A stretch of 8,301 nt of DNA. Origin: JBEEMU01 sp043778315. Its GTDB lineage: Bacteria; Bacteroidota; Bacteroidia; Chitinophagales; Saprospiraceae. Of this stretch, positions 1 to 8,012 are shown piece after piece. Position 1 is the stretch's first letter; every line of letters begins with the position of its first letter. The notes below the pieces were generated by a model, which worked only from the letters and a program-made list of their open reading frames with translations, was not told the origin of the DNA and did not search any database. A program made the translations under genes and the position numbers. The stretch covers positions 1-8,301 of the forward strand of contig JAYWGJ010000107.1 of NCBI GenBank assembly GCA_043778315.1, written 5' to 3'.

Positions 1-3000
1 TTCGGTCAGAGCGTTCACCCGAACGGCTCTAAAATCTACTCGGCGCGGGTTATTCCGTTCAAAGGCGCGTGGATGGAGTTTTCTACCGACATAAATACGG
101 TAATGTATGCGTATATCGACCGTAAAAAGAAATTCCCTGTTACTACACTTTTGCGTGCTATCGGCTACGATACCGACCGTCAAATCCTCAATCTTTTTGG
201 GTTGGCTGACGAGGTAAAAGTGACCGAAGAAAACCTGAAAGCGGCTATCGGTCGCAAGTTGGCGGCGCGTGTATTGCGTACTTCAAGAGATGTACTCGTG
301 GACGAGGACACAGGCGAAATGGTGAATATCGAGCGTAATGAGGTAATCATGGAGCGCGATACCATATTAGATGAATACAATATATTGGAAATACTCAATA
401 CGGGCGTGGAAGAGGTTATCTTGCAGCGCGAAGACGTAGAAGAGGATTACACAATTATATACAATACGTTACAAAAAGACACGTCTAACACGGAGTTGGA
501 GGCGGTGCAGCATATTTATCGTCAGTTGCGCGGTACAGACGCGCCCGACGATGACACGGCGCGTGGTATTATCGAGAAATTATTTTTCTCAGACAAACGC
601 TACGATTTAGGCGAAGTAGGTCGCTACAAAGTGAACCGCAAATTGAGCATTACCGACGAGCAAAACTCGCAGCGCGTATTGACCAAAGACGATATCGTTC
701 GCATCATCACTTACTTAGTGAAATTGATGAATCAAAATGCGGAAATTGATGATATTGACCACTTGTCGAACCGCCGTGTGCGCACCGTTGGTGAGCAATT
801 GTATGCACAGTTTGGCGTAGGTTTGGCGCGTATGGCGCGTACAATCCGCGAGCGTATGAACGTGCGGGACAACGAGGTGTTTACACCAATAGACTTGATT
901 AATGCGCGTACTTTATCGTCGGTTATCAACTCGTTTTTTGGTACAAGCCAATTATCGCAGTTCTTAGACCAGACCAATCCGTTGTCCGAAATTACGCACA
1001 AGCGTCGTGTTTCGGCACTCGGACCAGGTGGTTTGAGCCGTGAACGTGCGGGCTTCGAGGTGCGTGACGTACATTATTCGCATTACGGTCGCTTGTGTAC
1101 TATCGAAACGCCCGAAGGTCCGAACATCGGTCTGATTTCTACTTTGTGTACCCACGCAAAAGTAAACCGTATGGGTTTCATCGAAACGCCGTACCGTCCA
1201 GTTGTGAAGGGTAGATTGGATATAAAAACAACGCGCTACCTTAGTGCGGAGCAAGAGGACGAGTTTACTATCGCGCAAGCGAGCGCGGATATTGACGAAA
1301 AAGGGGCGTTTATGATTGACCGTATGAAATCACGGTATCAAGGCGATTTCCCGATTAGCACACCCGATGACGTGCAGTTTATCGACGTTGCGCCCAATCA
1401 AATTGTGGGTGTTTCGGCATCTTTAATTCCGTTTTTGGAGCATGATGATGCGAACCGCGCCCTGATGGGTTCGAACATGCAACGTCAGGCAGTACCGTTG
1501 ATTAATCCACATTCACCTATCGTAGGTACGGGTTTGGAGGCGAAAGTTGCCAAAGATTGTCGTTTATTGATGAACGCCGAAGGCAGTGGCATAGTGGAAT
1601 ATGTGGACTCAGACTCTATCGTTATCCGCTACGACCGCACCGACGACGATATATTAGTGTCGTTCGTGGACGACAAAACGACGTATAATTTAACGAAATT
1701 CAAACGTACCAATCAAGATTCTTGTATCAACCTCAAACCGATTGTCAAAAAAGGTATGCGCGTTGAAAAAGGCGATATTTTATGCGAAGGCTACGCTACC
1801 GAAAGTGGCGAATTGGCACTCGGACAAAACATGAAAGTTGCCTTCATGCCTTGGAAAGGCTACAATTATGAAGATGCGATTGTATTGAGCGAGCGCGTAT
1901 TGCACGACGACGTATTCACTTCTATACATATAGAGGAGTTCGAGATTGACGTGCGCGACACGAAATTAGGAGAAGAGGAGTTTACCTCCGATATTCCGAA
2001 CGTGAGCGAAGAAGCGACTAAGGACTTGGACGAAAACGGCATTATCCGCGTTGGCGCGTGGATAAAAGACGGCGATATTTTAGTCGGTAAAATTACGCCG
2101 AAAGGCGAAACTGACCCGACACCAGAGGAAAAACTCTTGCGCGCTATATTTGGTGATAAAGCAGGTGACGTAAAAGATGCGTCACTAAAAGCAGGACCTT
2201 CTACCGTTGGTGTGGTCATCGCACGCGACCTTTTCGCTCGTGCGAAAAAAGACAAAACCCTCAAAAGTCGCGAAAAAGAGCATTTGGCAAAAGTAGATGC
2301 CGAGCATCAAAAAATTACCGATGCACTCAAAAACGTCTTGGTAGAAAAATTGATGACTTTGGTAAGCGACAAATCGGTTAATATTGTAAAAACAGTATAT
2401 AACGAGGTTTTGCTAGAAAAAGGCTCAAAATTTTCGGTTTCGACACTCAAAAACTTAGAATATCAATCTGTTGATTACAGCAATTGGACTTCCGATGCGA
2501 AAGTAAACGGCTTGATTACCCGCTTATTGAACAATTATACTTTGAAATTGAATGAGGAATTAGGTCGCGTGAAACGCGAAAAATTCAATATCAGTATCGG
2601 AGACGAGTTGCCAGCAGGCGTATTGAAATTGGCGAAAGTCTATTTGGCTAAAAAACGTAAACTCAAAGTAGGAGACAAATTGGCAGGTCGCCATGGTAAT
2701 AAAGGTATCGTTTCGCGCATCGTGCGTATGGAAGATATGCCTTTCTTGGAAGACGGCACGCCAGTAGATATCGTACTCAATCCGTTGGGCGTACCTTCGC
2801 GTATGAACTTGGGTCAGATTTTTGAGACCGTACTCGGTTGGGCAGGTTTGGAAATGGGCTTGAAATTCGCTACGCCAATCTTCGACGGCGCAAGCCTCAG
2901 CGAAGTAGAAGCATGGACGGTAAAAGCAGGCTTGCCACACGCAGGTCAGACCTATCTTTACGATGGCGAAACGGGCGACCGTTTCCACCAAAAAGCAACA

Positions 3001-3345
3001 GTCGGCGTTATCTATATGCTCAAACTGAGCCACATGGTAGATGACAAAATGCACGCGCGTTCTATCGGACCCTACTCGCTCATCACGCAGCAGCCACTCG
3101 GTGGTAAAGCGCAGTTTGGTGGACAGCGTCTCGGCGAGATGGAGGTTTGGGCATTGGAGGCGTATGGCGCGTCCAATATTTTGCGCGAGCTTTTAACCGT
3201 GAAGTCAGATGATATTACGGGTCGTGCAAAAACCTACGAAGCCATCGTTAAAGGTGACAACTTGCCAGAGCCAGGTATTCCAGAGTCGTTCAACGTACTC
3301 GTACACGAGTTGCGCGGCTTGGCGTTAGATTTGAAATTTGATTAG
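1..3345 (+). CDS. rpoB: RNA polymerase subunit β (5' end outside window)
   Basis: β subunit of DNA-dependent RNA polymerase, a cytoplasmic catalytic-core subunit that pairs with β'. The reading frame is open from base 1, and the first visible residues (FGQSVHPNG) align near E. coli β residue 148. About 150 N-terminal residues are therefore missing, 1114 are visible, and the full protein would be about 1265-1285, usual for Bacteroidota. The ATG at 73 is an internal Met (E. coli has Leu in the matching GSWLDF), not the start. Landmarks: fork/rifampicin region 940-1020; PEGPNIGLI just after it; AFMPWKGYNYED near 1840-1875; flap region with TPKGETDPTPEEKLL near 2095-2137; active-site segment GDKLAGRHGNKG at 2671-2706; C-terminal β' clamp-contact block starting HARSIGPYSL at 3052-3171. 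The stop is TAG at 3343-3345. No frameshift or missing core motif is visible. rplL/rplJ often lie upstream of rpoB, but that would be outside the window. Identity is certain; only the 5' end is unknown. Confidence 0.98.
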   Translation, partial: FGQSVHPNGSKIYSARVIPFKGAWMEFSTDINTVMYAYIDRKKKFPVTTLLRAIGYDTDRQILNLFGLADEVKVTEENLKAAIGRKLAARVLRTSRDVLVDEDTGEMVNIERNEVIMERDTILDEYNILEILNTGVEEVILQREDVEEDYTIIYNTLQKDTSNTELEAVQHIYRQLRGTDAPDDDTARGIIEKLFFSDKRYDLGEVGRYKVNRKLSITDEQNSQRVLTKDDIVRIITYLVKLMNQNAEIDDIDHLSNRRVRTVGEQLYAQFGVGLARMARTIRERMNVRDNEVFTPIDLINARTLSSVINSFFGTSQLSQFLDQTNPLSEITHKRRVSALGPGGLSRERAGFEVRDVHYSHYGRLCTIETPEGPNIGLISTLCTHAKVNRMGFIETPYRPVVKGRLDIKTTRYLSAEQEDEFTIAQASADIDEKGAFMIDRMKSRYQGDFPISTPDDVQFIDVAPNQIVGVSASLIPFLEHDDANRALMGSNMQRQAVPLINPHSPIVGTGLEAKVAKDCRLLMNAEGSGIVEYVDSDSIVIRYDRTDDDILVSFVDDKTTYNLTKFKRTNQDSCINLKPIVKKGMRVEKGDILCEGYATESGELALGQNMKVAFMPWKGYNYEDAIVLSERVLHDDVFTSIHIEEFEIDVRDTKLGEEEFTSDIPNVSEEATKDLDENGIIRVGAWIKDGDILVGKITPKGETDPTPEEKLLRAIFGDKAGDVKDASLKAGPSTVGVVIARDLFARAKKDKTLKSREKEHLAKVDAEHQKITDALKNVLVEKLMTLVSDKSVNIVKTVYNEVLLEKGSKFSVSTLKNLEYQSVDYSNWTSDAKVNGLITRLLNNYTLKLNEELGRVKREKFNISIGDELPAGVLKLAKVYLAKKRKLKVGDKLAGRHGNKGIVSRIVRMEDMPFLEDGTPVDIVLNPLGVPSRMNLGQIFETVLGWAGLEMGLKFATPIFDGASLSEVEAWTVKAGLPHAGQTYLYDGETGDRFHQKATVGVIYMLKLSHMVDDKMHARSIGPYSLITQQPLGGKAQFGGQRLGEMEVWALEAYGASNILRELLTVKSDDITGRAKTYEAIVKGDNLPEPGIPESFNVLVHELRGLALDLKFD
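940..1020 (+). other. rpoB: rifampicin-resistance-determining region of β (sensitive-type residues)
   Basis: These 27 codons align without gaps to E. coli β residues 507-533, the main rifampicin pocket. The residues most often changed in resistant mutants are all of the sensitive type: Q513, D516, H526, R529, S531 and L533, counted by E. coli numbers from GTSQLSQFLDQ at 940. Differences from E. coli are S508T, M515L, N518T and I530V, which look conservative. I572 of the nearby IGLI motif is also kept. I infer a rifampicin-sensitive enzyme; permeability or drug inactivation cannot be judged from here. Confidence 0.85.
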
Positions 3346-3356
3346 AGATAAATAAA

Positions 3357-3402
3357 AGCTGTATTGCGTTAAGTTTAGGCTTGGCGCAATACAGCTAATT
3401 TT
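3357..3402 (+). promoter_or_regulatory. rpoB-rpoC intercistronic hairpin (attenuator, partial terminator or processing site)
   Basis: A perfect 12-bp inverted repeat, AGCTGTATTGCG at 3357-3368 and CGCAATACAGCT at 3385-3396, begins 12 bases after the rpoB stop. The stem continues inward by five pairs (two G-U, two A-U, one G-C), giving 17 bp with the six-base loop TTTAGG at 3375-3380. A short run of four T follows at 3399-3402 after two A, and then GG. This is weaker than a standard intrinsic terminator, so partial termination or an RNase processing/stability element seems likelier than full termination, because rpoC has no clear promoter of its own. The structure is seen directly; the function is inferred. 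Confidence 0.65.
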
Positions 3403-3418
3403 GGTTAGTTGTGTTAGT

Positions 3419-3433
3419 CCAACATTTTGTTGG
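3419..3433 (+). repeat. short inverted repeat in the rpoC leader
   Basis: CCAACA at 3419-3424 and TGTTGG at 3428-3433 form a 6-bp perfect stem with a three-base TTT loop, 40 bases before the rpoC start. It is followed by seven A rather than T, so it is not a terminator for the + strand. It could fold in the rpoC leader RNA or be chance. Confidence 0.35.
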
Positions 3434-3476
3434 TACAAAAAAATATTTACATTCCTAAATATATATTCAGTCTATG
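3434..3476 (+). promoter_or_regulatory. A/T-rich, Shine-Dalgarno-less translation start of rpoC
   Basis: The 40 bases before the rpoC ATG (3474) are almost all A and T, including AAAAAAATATTTA and AATATATATTCAG, with no AGGAGG-like match at the usual distance. Bacteroidota commonly start translation without Shine-Dalgarno pairing, using an unstructured A/T-rich leader, and this fits. The ATG is chosen because MSLKKNAENRVN leads straight into the conserved β' N-terminus (SLASPDLI.ERSYGEVLKPETINYR), with no earlier in-frame start that would suit. Confidence 0.6.
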
Positions 3477-6400
3477 TCGTTGAAAAAAAACGCGGAAAAC
3501 AGAGTAAATTCTAATTTCTCTACCATTACCATCAGTTTAGCATCGCCTGATTTGATATTGGAGCGCAGCTACGGTGAGGTTTTGAAACCCGAAACCATCA
3601 ATTACCGTTCTTACAAACCTGAGCGCGACGGATTATTTTGCGAACGCATTTTTGGTCCTATCAAGGACTACGAGTGTTTTTGCGGTAAATACAAGCGTAT
3701 TCGCTACAAAGGCATCGTTTGCGACCGTTGTGGGGTAGAGGTGACAGAGAAAAAGGTGCGCCGCGAGCGCATGGGACACATCAAACTGGTTGTGCCTATC
3801 GTTCACATTTGGTACTTTAAGTCGTTACCAAATAAAATTGGTTATTTATTAGGACTTTCGTCCAAAAAACTCGAAACTGTCGTTTATTACGAACGTTTTG
3901 TGGTTATTCAAGCGGGTATCAAAGAAGGCGAAGCCATCAAAACAGGTGACTCCGTCAAAACAGGCGAGTCTATTACTCGTATGTTATTATTATCCGAAGA
4001 CGAATATCTCGATATTTTGGACACTTTACCACCCGAAAATCAGCTTTTAGACGACTCGCACCCGGACAAGTTTATCGCTAAAATGGGTGCGGAAGCGGTA
4101 CGCGACTTGCTCGCTACCATTCAATTAGATGATTTATCGTACCAACTTCGTCATCAAGCCGCTAACGAAACATCGCAACAACGTAAATCGGAGGCACTCA
4201 AACGCTTGCGCGTAGTAGAGGCGTTCCGCGAAGGACAGTTATCGCAAGAAAACCGTCCAGAATGGATGATTGTGCAATATTTGCCAGTCGTTCCGCCCGA
4301 GTTGCGCCCGTTAGTGCCATTAGATGGTGGTCGTTTCGCGTCGTCCGACCTTAACGATTTGTACCGCCGCGTTATCATACGCAATAACCGCCTCAAACGC
4401 CTTTTAGAGATAAAAGCACCCGAGGTGATTTTGCGTAACGAAAAACGTATGTTGCAAGAGGCAGTCGATTCTCTTTTTGATAACTCGCGTAAATCTAACG
4501 CTGTGAAAGCGGAAGGCGGTCGCCCGTTGAAGTCGTTGAGCGATGCCCTCAAAGGCAAGCAAGGACGTTTCCGTCAAAACCTATTAGGTAAACGTGTCGA
4601 CTATTCAGGTCGTTCGGTTATCGTGGTAGGACCATGGTTGAAATTGCACGAGTGCGGTTTGCCCAAAAATATGGCTGCCGAACTCTTCAAACCGTTCGTT
4701 ATCCGTAAGTTAATTGAGCGCGGTATCGTAAAAACCGTAAAATCAGCTAAAAAATTAGTAGATAAAAAAGACCCTGTAATTTGGGACATTTTAGAGAACG
4801 TCCTCAAAGGACACCCTATCATGCTCAACCGCGCACCGACCTTGCACCGTTTATCGATGCAATCGTTCCAGCCGATAATGATTGAGGGTAAAGCGATACA
4901 ATTACACCCGTTAGTTTGTTCGGCGTTCAACGCCGATTTTGACGGTGACCAAATGGCGGTTCACGTTCCGTTGAGTCATGCCGCAGTACTCGAGGCGCAA
5001 GTTTTGATGCTTTCGGCGCATAATATGTTGAACCCGCAAGACGGGTCGCCGATAACCCTCCCGTCGCAAGACATGGTACTCGGTTTGTATTATATTACCA
5101 AAGGAAGAAAATCAGAGCCAGAAAATAATATTTTTGTAAAAGGCGAAGGACGTAGATTTTATTCTGCCGAAGAAGTAAATATCGCTTATAATGAGCAACA
5201 AGTGGACTTACACGCATGGATTCATGTGCGCATTCCTGTTACCGACCCGAATACGGGCGAGGTGACAATGCAGCGTGTAGAAACGACGGTTGGGCGTATT
5301 TTATTCAATCAACACGTTCCGTCTAATGTGCCGTATATCAACGAGTTATTGACCAAAAGAAACTTGCGTAAAATCATCGCATCGGTATTGAACCAAACCA
5401 GCTTCAAGGTGGTGGCGCAGTTCCTCGATGAGATTAAAAACATGGGTTACTTGTGGGCGTTCAAAGGCGGATTGTCGTTTAACCTACCCGACCTTATCGA
5501 GCCAACCGTAAAACGTCAGACTTTGTCGGACGCGCAAGCGGAGGCGGATAATATTATGGATAGTTATAATCAAGGTTTCATTACAGGTAATGAGCGGTAT
5601 AACAAGGTGATTGACAATTGGACAACTGCCGATAATGCCGTTACGAACAACCTGATGGAGGAACTCGCGGTACACAAACAAGGTTTCAACTCCGTATATA
5701 TGATGTTGGACTCGGGTGCGCGTGGGTCGCGACAACAAATCAAGCAGCTTTGCGGTATGCGTGGTTTGATGGCGAAGCCGCGTAAATCGGGCGACACAGG
5801 TGGTGCGATTATCGAAAACCCAATCCTCGCTAATTTCTTGGACGGATTGTCGGTTTTGGAGTATTTTATCTCTACACACGGTGCGCGTAAAGGTTTGGCG
5901 GATACGGCGTTGAAAACAGCAGATGCGGGTTATTTGACCCGTCGTTTGGTGGACGTAGCGCAAGACGTAGTGATTATGGAAGATGATTGCCATACGCTGC
6001 GCGGTATTTATACCACTTCGCTCAAAGAAAACGACAAAGAAATTCAGCCGCTATTAGACCGTATCGAGGGTCGTCACTCGTTGCATGATGTCGTTCACCC
6101 GAAAACGGGCGAATTACTCGTTGCCGCAGGACAATACATAACGAATGCGATAGCGCGCTCCATCGAGGATTCGCCTATCGAGGGCATCGAGATACGCTCG
6201 GTACTCACTTGTGAAGCTAAACAAGGCACTTGTACCCGTTGCTACGGCAAAAACTTGGCTTCGGGACGTAGAGCAGAGCAAGGCGACGCGGTTGGTATCA
6301 TTGCGGCGCAGTCTATCGGCGAGCCAGGTACACAGCTCACGCTCCGTACTTTCCACGTTGGGGGTAGTGCATCGCACACGGTAGCAGAGGCGACTTTGAA

Positions 6401-7841
6401 AGCTAAGTTTGATGGACGTATAGAATTTGACAAAATTCGTACCGTATTAATCAATAACGACAAGGGCGAACCGATGAATGTGGTGTTGTCGCGGACAGGC
6501 GAAATTCGTATTATGGACGTAGAAACGGGTCAATTGACCTTAGCATCGCACGTTCCTTATGGTGCCAATCTCTTTGTTAAAGAAGGCGCGTTGGTCAAAA
6601 AAGGCGAGAATATGTGTGAGTGGGACGGTTATAACGCTTTGATTATCTCGGAATTTGACGGTACAGCCGTGTTCGAGGACATCGTAGATGGGGTAACTTA
6701 CCGCGAAGAAATAGAGGAGCAAACGAACTTCCGCGAGAAGGTGATTATCGAGTCGCGGGACAAAAAACGTATTCCTACTATCCGTATTTTGGACGGTAAA
6801 ACGGGCGAAGAACTCCGCGTTTACAACCTTCCAGTAGGGGCGCACATCAATATTGAAGACGCAACTAAGCTGAAAGCAGGTCAGACTATCGTCAAAATAC
6901 CTCGTGCCTTGGGCAAAATCCAAGACATCACGGGCGGTCTGCCGCGTGTGACCGAGTTGTTTGAAGCGCGTAACCCGTCCAATCCAGCAGCAGTCTCGGA
7001 AATTGATGGTATCGTATCGTTTGGCAAAATCAAACGTGGTAACAGAGAGGTTCACGTTACCGCCGACGACGGACAACGCCGTACTTATCTTATCGCGTTA
7101 TCCAAACACATTTTGGCACAAGAAGGCGACTTTGTTCGCTCAGGCGCGCCACTATCTGACGGTGCTATTTCTGCCCGCGACATATTGGCAATCAAAGGAC
7201 CGTTTGCGGTGCAAGCCTACTTAGTGAATGGTGTACAAGAGGTTTACCGTTCGCAAGGGGTGAATATCAACGACAAACACATCGAGGTAATTGTGCGCCA
7301 AATGATGCGTCGCGTAGAGATATTAGACCCAGGTGATACGAAGTTTTTGGAGGGCGAGCCGGCTGATAAGTTCGATTTATTGGACGAAAACGACCGCTTA
7401 TACGATAAGAAAATAGTAGTAGATCCGGGCGACTCGGCGCAACTCAAACAAGGGCAAATTGTATCTTTGCGTCAGGTACGCGACGAAAACTCTTCGCTCA
7501 AACGCAACGACTTGCGTCCTGTGGAGTTCCGCGATGCACTCGCCGCTACTTCTACGCCGCTATTGCTCGGTATTACCCGTGCCTCTTTGAACACGAACTC
7601 GTGGATTTCTGCGGCTTCGTTCCAAGAAACCACCAAAGTACTCAGTACGGCTTCTATCGGTGCGCAAAAAGATTACTTGCGCGGCTTGAAAGAAAACGTG
7701 ATTGTCGGCAAAAAAATTCCTGCGGGAACTGGTATGCCAGACTGGGACGATATAGAGGTTATGGAGAAACGCGAACACCGCAAGCAATTAGAGCTTACCG
7801 ATAAAATGGATAGAATAGAGCGCAATGCGCGCGTCAAATAA
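3474..7841 (+). CDS. rpoC: RNA polymerase subunit β'
   Basis: Complete 1455-residue β' subunit, the half of the core enzyme that holds the catalytic Mg2+ and the DNA clamp. Domains in order: N-terminal zinc site C68, C70, C83, C86; clamp and rudder/lid region, with GKRVDYSGRSV at 372-382; catalytic NADFDGDQ at 486-493, where D488, D490 and D492 chelate Mg2+ (4929-4952); bridge helix around GARKGLADTALKTADAGY at 803-820; second zinc site C839, C913, C920, C923; first trigger-loop half GEPGTQLTLRTFHVGG ending at residue 964; an SI3-like insertion about 965-1140 at the same point as E. coli SI3; second half from IPRALGKIQDITGG (1142 on); conserved GLKENVIVGKKIPAGTG near the end, then a charged tail. 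The segment of about 1285-1366 is some 40 residues longer than in E. coli, as in other Bacteroidota β'. All catalytic and zinc residues are present. The gene follows rpoB by 128 bases and ends in TAA just before a strong terminator, so it is the last gene of the operon. Confidence 0.99.
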   Translation: MSLKKNAENRVNSNFSTITISLASPDLILERSYGEVLKPETINYRSYKPERDGLFCERIFGPIKDYECFCGKYKRIRYKGIVCDRCGVEVTEKKVRRERMGHIKLVVPIVHIWYFKSLPNKIGYLLGLSSKKLETVVYYERFVVIQAGIKEGEAIKTGDSVKTGESITRMLLLSEDEYLDILDTLPPENQLLDDSHPDKFIAKMGAEAVRDLLATIQLDDLSYQLRHQAANETSQQRKSEALKRLRVVEAFREGQLSQENRPEWMIVQYLPVVPPELRPLVPLDGGRFASSDLNDLYRRVIIRNNRLKRLLEIKAPEVILRNEKRMLQEAVDSLFDNSRKSNAVKAEGGRPLKSLSDALKGKQGRFRQNLLGKRVDYSGRSVIVVGPWLKLHECGLPKNMAAELFKPFVIRKLIERGIVKTVKSAKKLVDKKDPVIWDILENVLKGHPIMLNRAPTLHRLSMQSFQPIMIEGKAIQLHPLVCSAFNADFDGDQMAVHVPLSHAAVLEAQVLMLSAHNMLNPQDGSPITLPSQDMVLGLYYITKGRKSEPENNIFVKGEGRRFYSAEEVNIAYNEQQVDLHAWIHVRIPVTDPNTGEVTMQRVETTVGRILFNQHVPSNVPYINELLTKRNLRKIIASVLNQTSFKVVAQFLDEIKNMGYLWAFKGGLSFNLPDLIEPTVKRQTLSDAQAEADNIMDSYNQGFITGNERYNKVIDNWTTADNAVTNNLMEELAVHKQGFNSVYMMLDSGARGSRQQIKQLCGMRGLMAKPRKSGDTGGAIIENPILANFLDGLSVLEYFISTHGARKGLADTALKTADAGYLTRRLVDVAQDVVIMEDDCHTLRGIYTTSLKENDKEIQPLLDRIEGRHSLHDVVHPKTGELLVAAGQYITNAIARSIEDSPIEGIEIRSVLTCEAKQGTCTRCYGKNLASGRRAEQGDAVGIIAAQSIGEPGTQLTLRTFHVGGSASHTVAEATLKAKFDGRIEFDKIRTVLINNDKGEPMNVVLSRTGEIRIMDVETGQLTLASHVPYGANLFVKEGALVKKGENMCEWDGYNALIISEFDGTAVFEDIVDGVTYREEIEEQTNFREKVIIESRDKKRIPTIRILDGKTGEELRVYNLPVGAHINIEDATKLKAGQTIVKIPRALGKIQDITGGLPRVTELFEARNPSNPAAVSEIDGIVSFGKIKRGNREVHVTADDGQRRTYLIALSKHILAQEGDFVRSGAPLSDGAISARDILAIKGPFAVQAYLVNGVQEVYRSQGVNINDKHIEVIVRQMMRRVEILDPGDTKFLEGEPADKFDLLDENDRLYDKKIVVDPGDSAQLKQGQIVSLRQVRDENSSLKRNDLRPVEFRDALAATSTPLLLGITRASLNTNSWISAASFQETTKVLSTASIGAQKDYLRGLKENVIVGKKIPAGTGMPDWDDIEVMEKREHRKQLELTDKMDRIERNARVK

Positions 7842-7866
7842 GATGTCGTTATTGTAACGCCAAAAT

Positions 7867-7910
7867 AAAGCCGCCCGTATCACTTTTGTAGTGATGCGGG
7901 CGGCTTTTTT
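7867..7910 (+). terminator. intrinsic terminator of the rpoBC operon
   Basis: Stem arms 7869-7884 (AGCCGCCCGTATCACT) and 7890-7905 (AGTGATGCGGGCGGCT) pair over 16 bp with a single T-G wobble and a five-base loop (TTTGT). The stem is GC-rich at its base and is followed by six T (7905-7910), with three A on the 5' side matching the T run. It starts about 27 bases after the rpoC stop. The opposite strand reads TTTATTTT after the same stem, so it may also stop leftward transcription weakly. Confidence 0.95.
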
Positions 7911-7953
7911 ATTGTGCAATCACATTTTTTATATTTATATATATTTCTCCCTT

Positions 7954-7984
7954 TTGGTACTTTCAACAAAAACACATACCTTTG
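7954..7984 (+). promoter_or_regulatory. Bacteroidota-type sigma-A promoter pointing right
   Basis: The -7 element TACCTTTG at 7977-7984 matches the Bacteroidota consensus TAnnTTTG exactly. TTG at 7954-7956, within TTTTGG, provides the -33 element with a 20-base spacer, inside the known range. Upstream 7925-7946 is almost pure A/T and could act as an UP-like element. Transcription would begin near 7989-7992. It lies 44 bases beyond the rpoC terminator, so it starts a separate transcript that enters the palindrome at 8013. No gene it serves is identifiable in the window. Confidence 0.7.
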
Positions 7985-8012
7985 TGACATTCAATTAGAA
8001 TAATACCTGAAA

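Noticed and set aside
73..75. ATG at 73 as the start of rpoB
   Set aside because: The frame is open back to base 1, and the 24 residues before it align with conserved β sequence (ARVIPFKGAW), so this is an internal methionine.
2838..3044. Second + strand frame overlapping rpoB (68 codons), and similar ones in rpoC at 6961-7224 and 7601-7804
   Set aside because: Out-of-frame, low-complexity Arg/Ser-rich translations of strongly conserved β and β' codons; no independent evidence.
5484..5993. Long open frame on the minus strand inside rpoC (169 codons), and similar ones at 6540-7076 and 2560-3054
   Set aside because: They are antisense shadows of highly conserved β and β' coding sequence, with no recognisable protein features or start signals.
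7843..7850. ATGTCGTT repeated at 7843, 8133 and the rpoC start 3474, and inverted in the left palindrome arm
   Set aside because: Eight-base matches in a window of this size and composition can arise by chance, and the positions show no consistent spacing or context beyond the palindrome itself.
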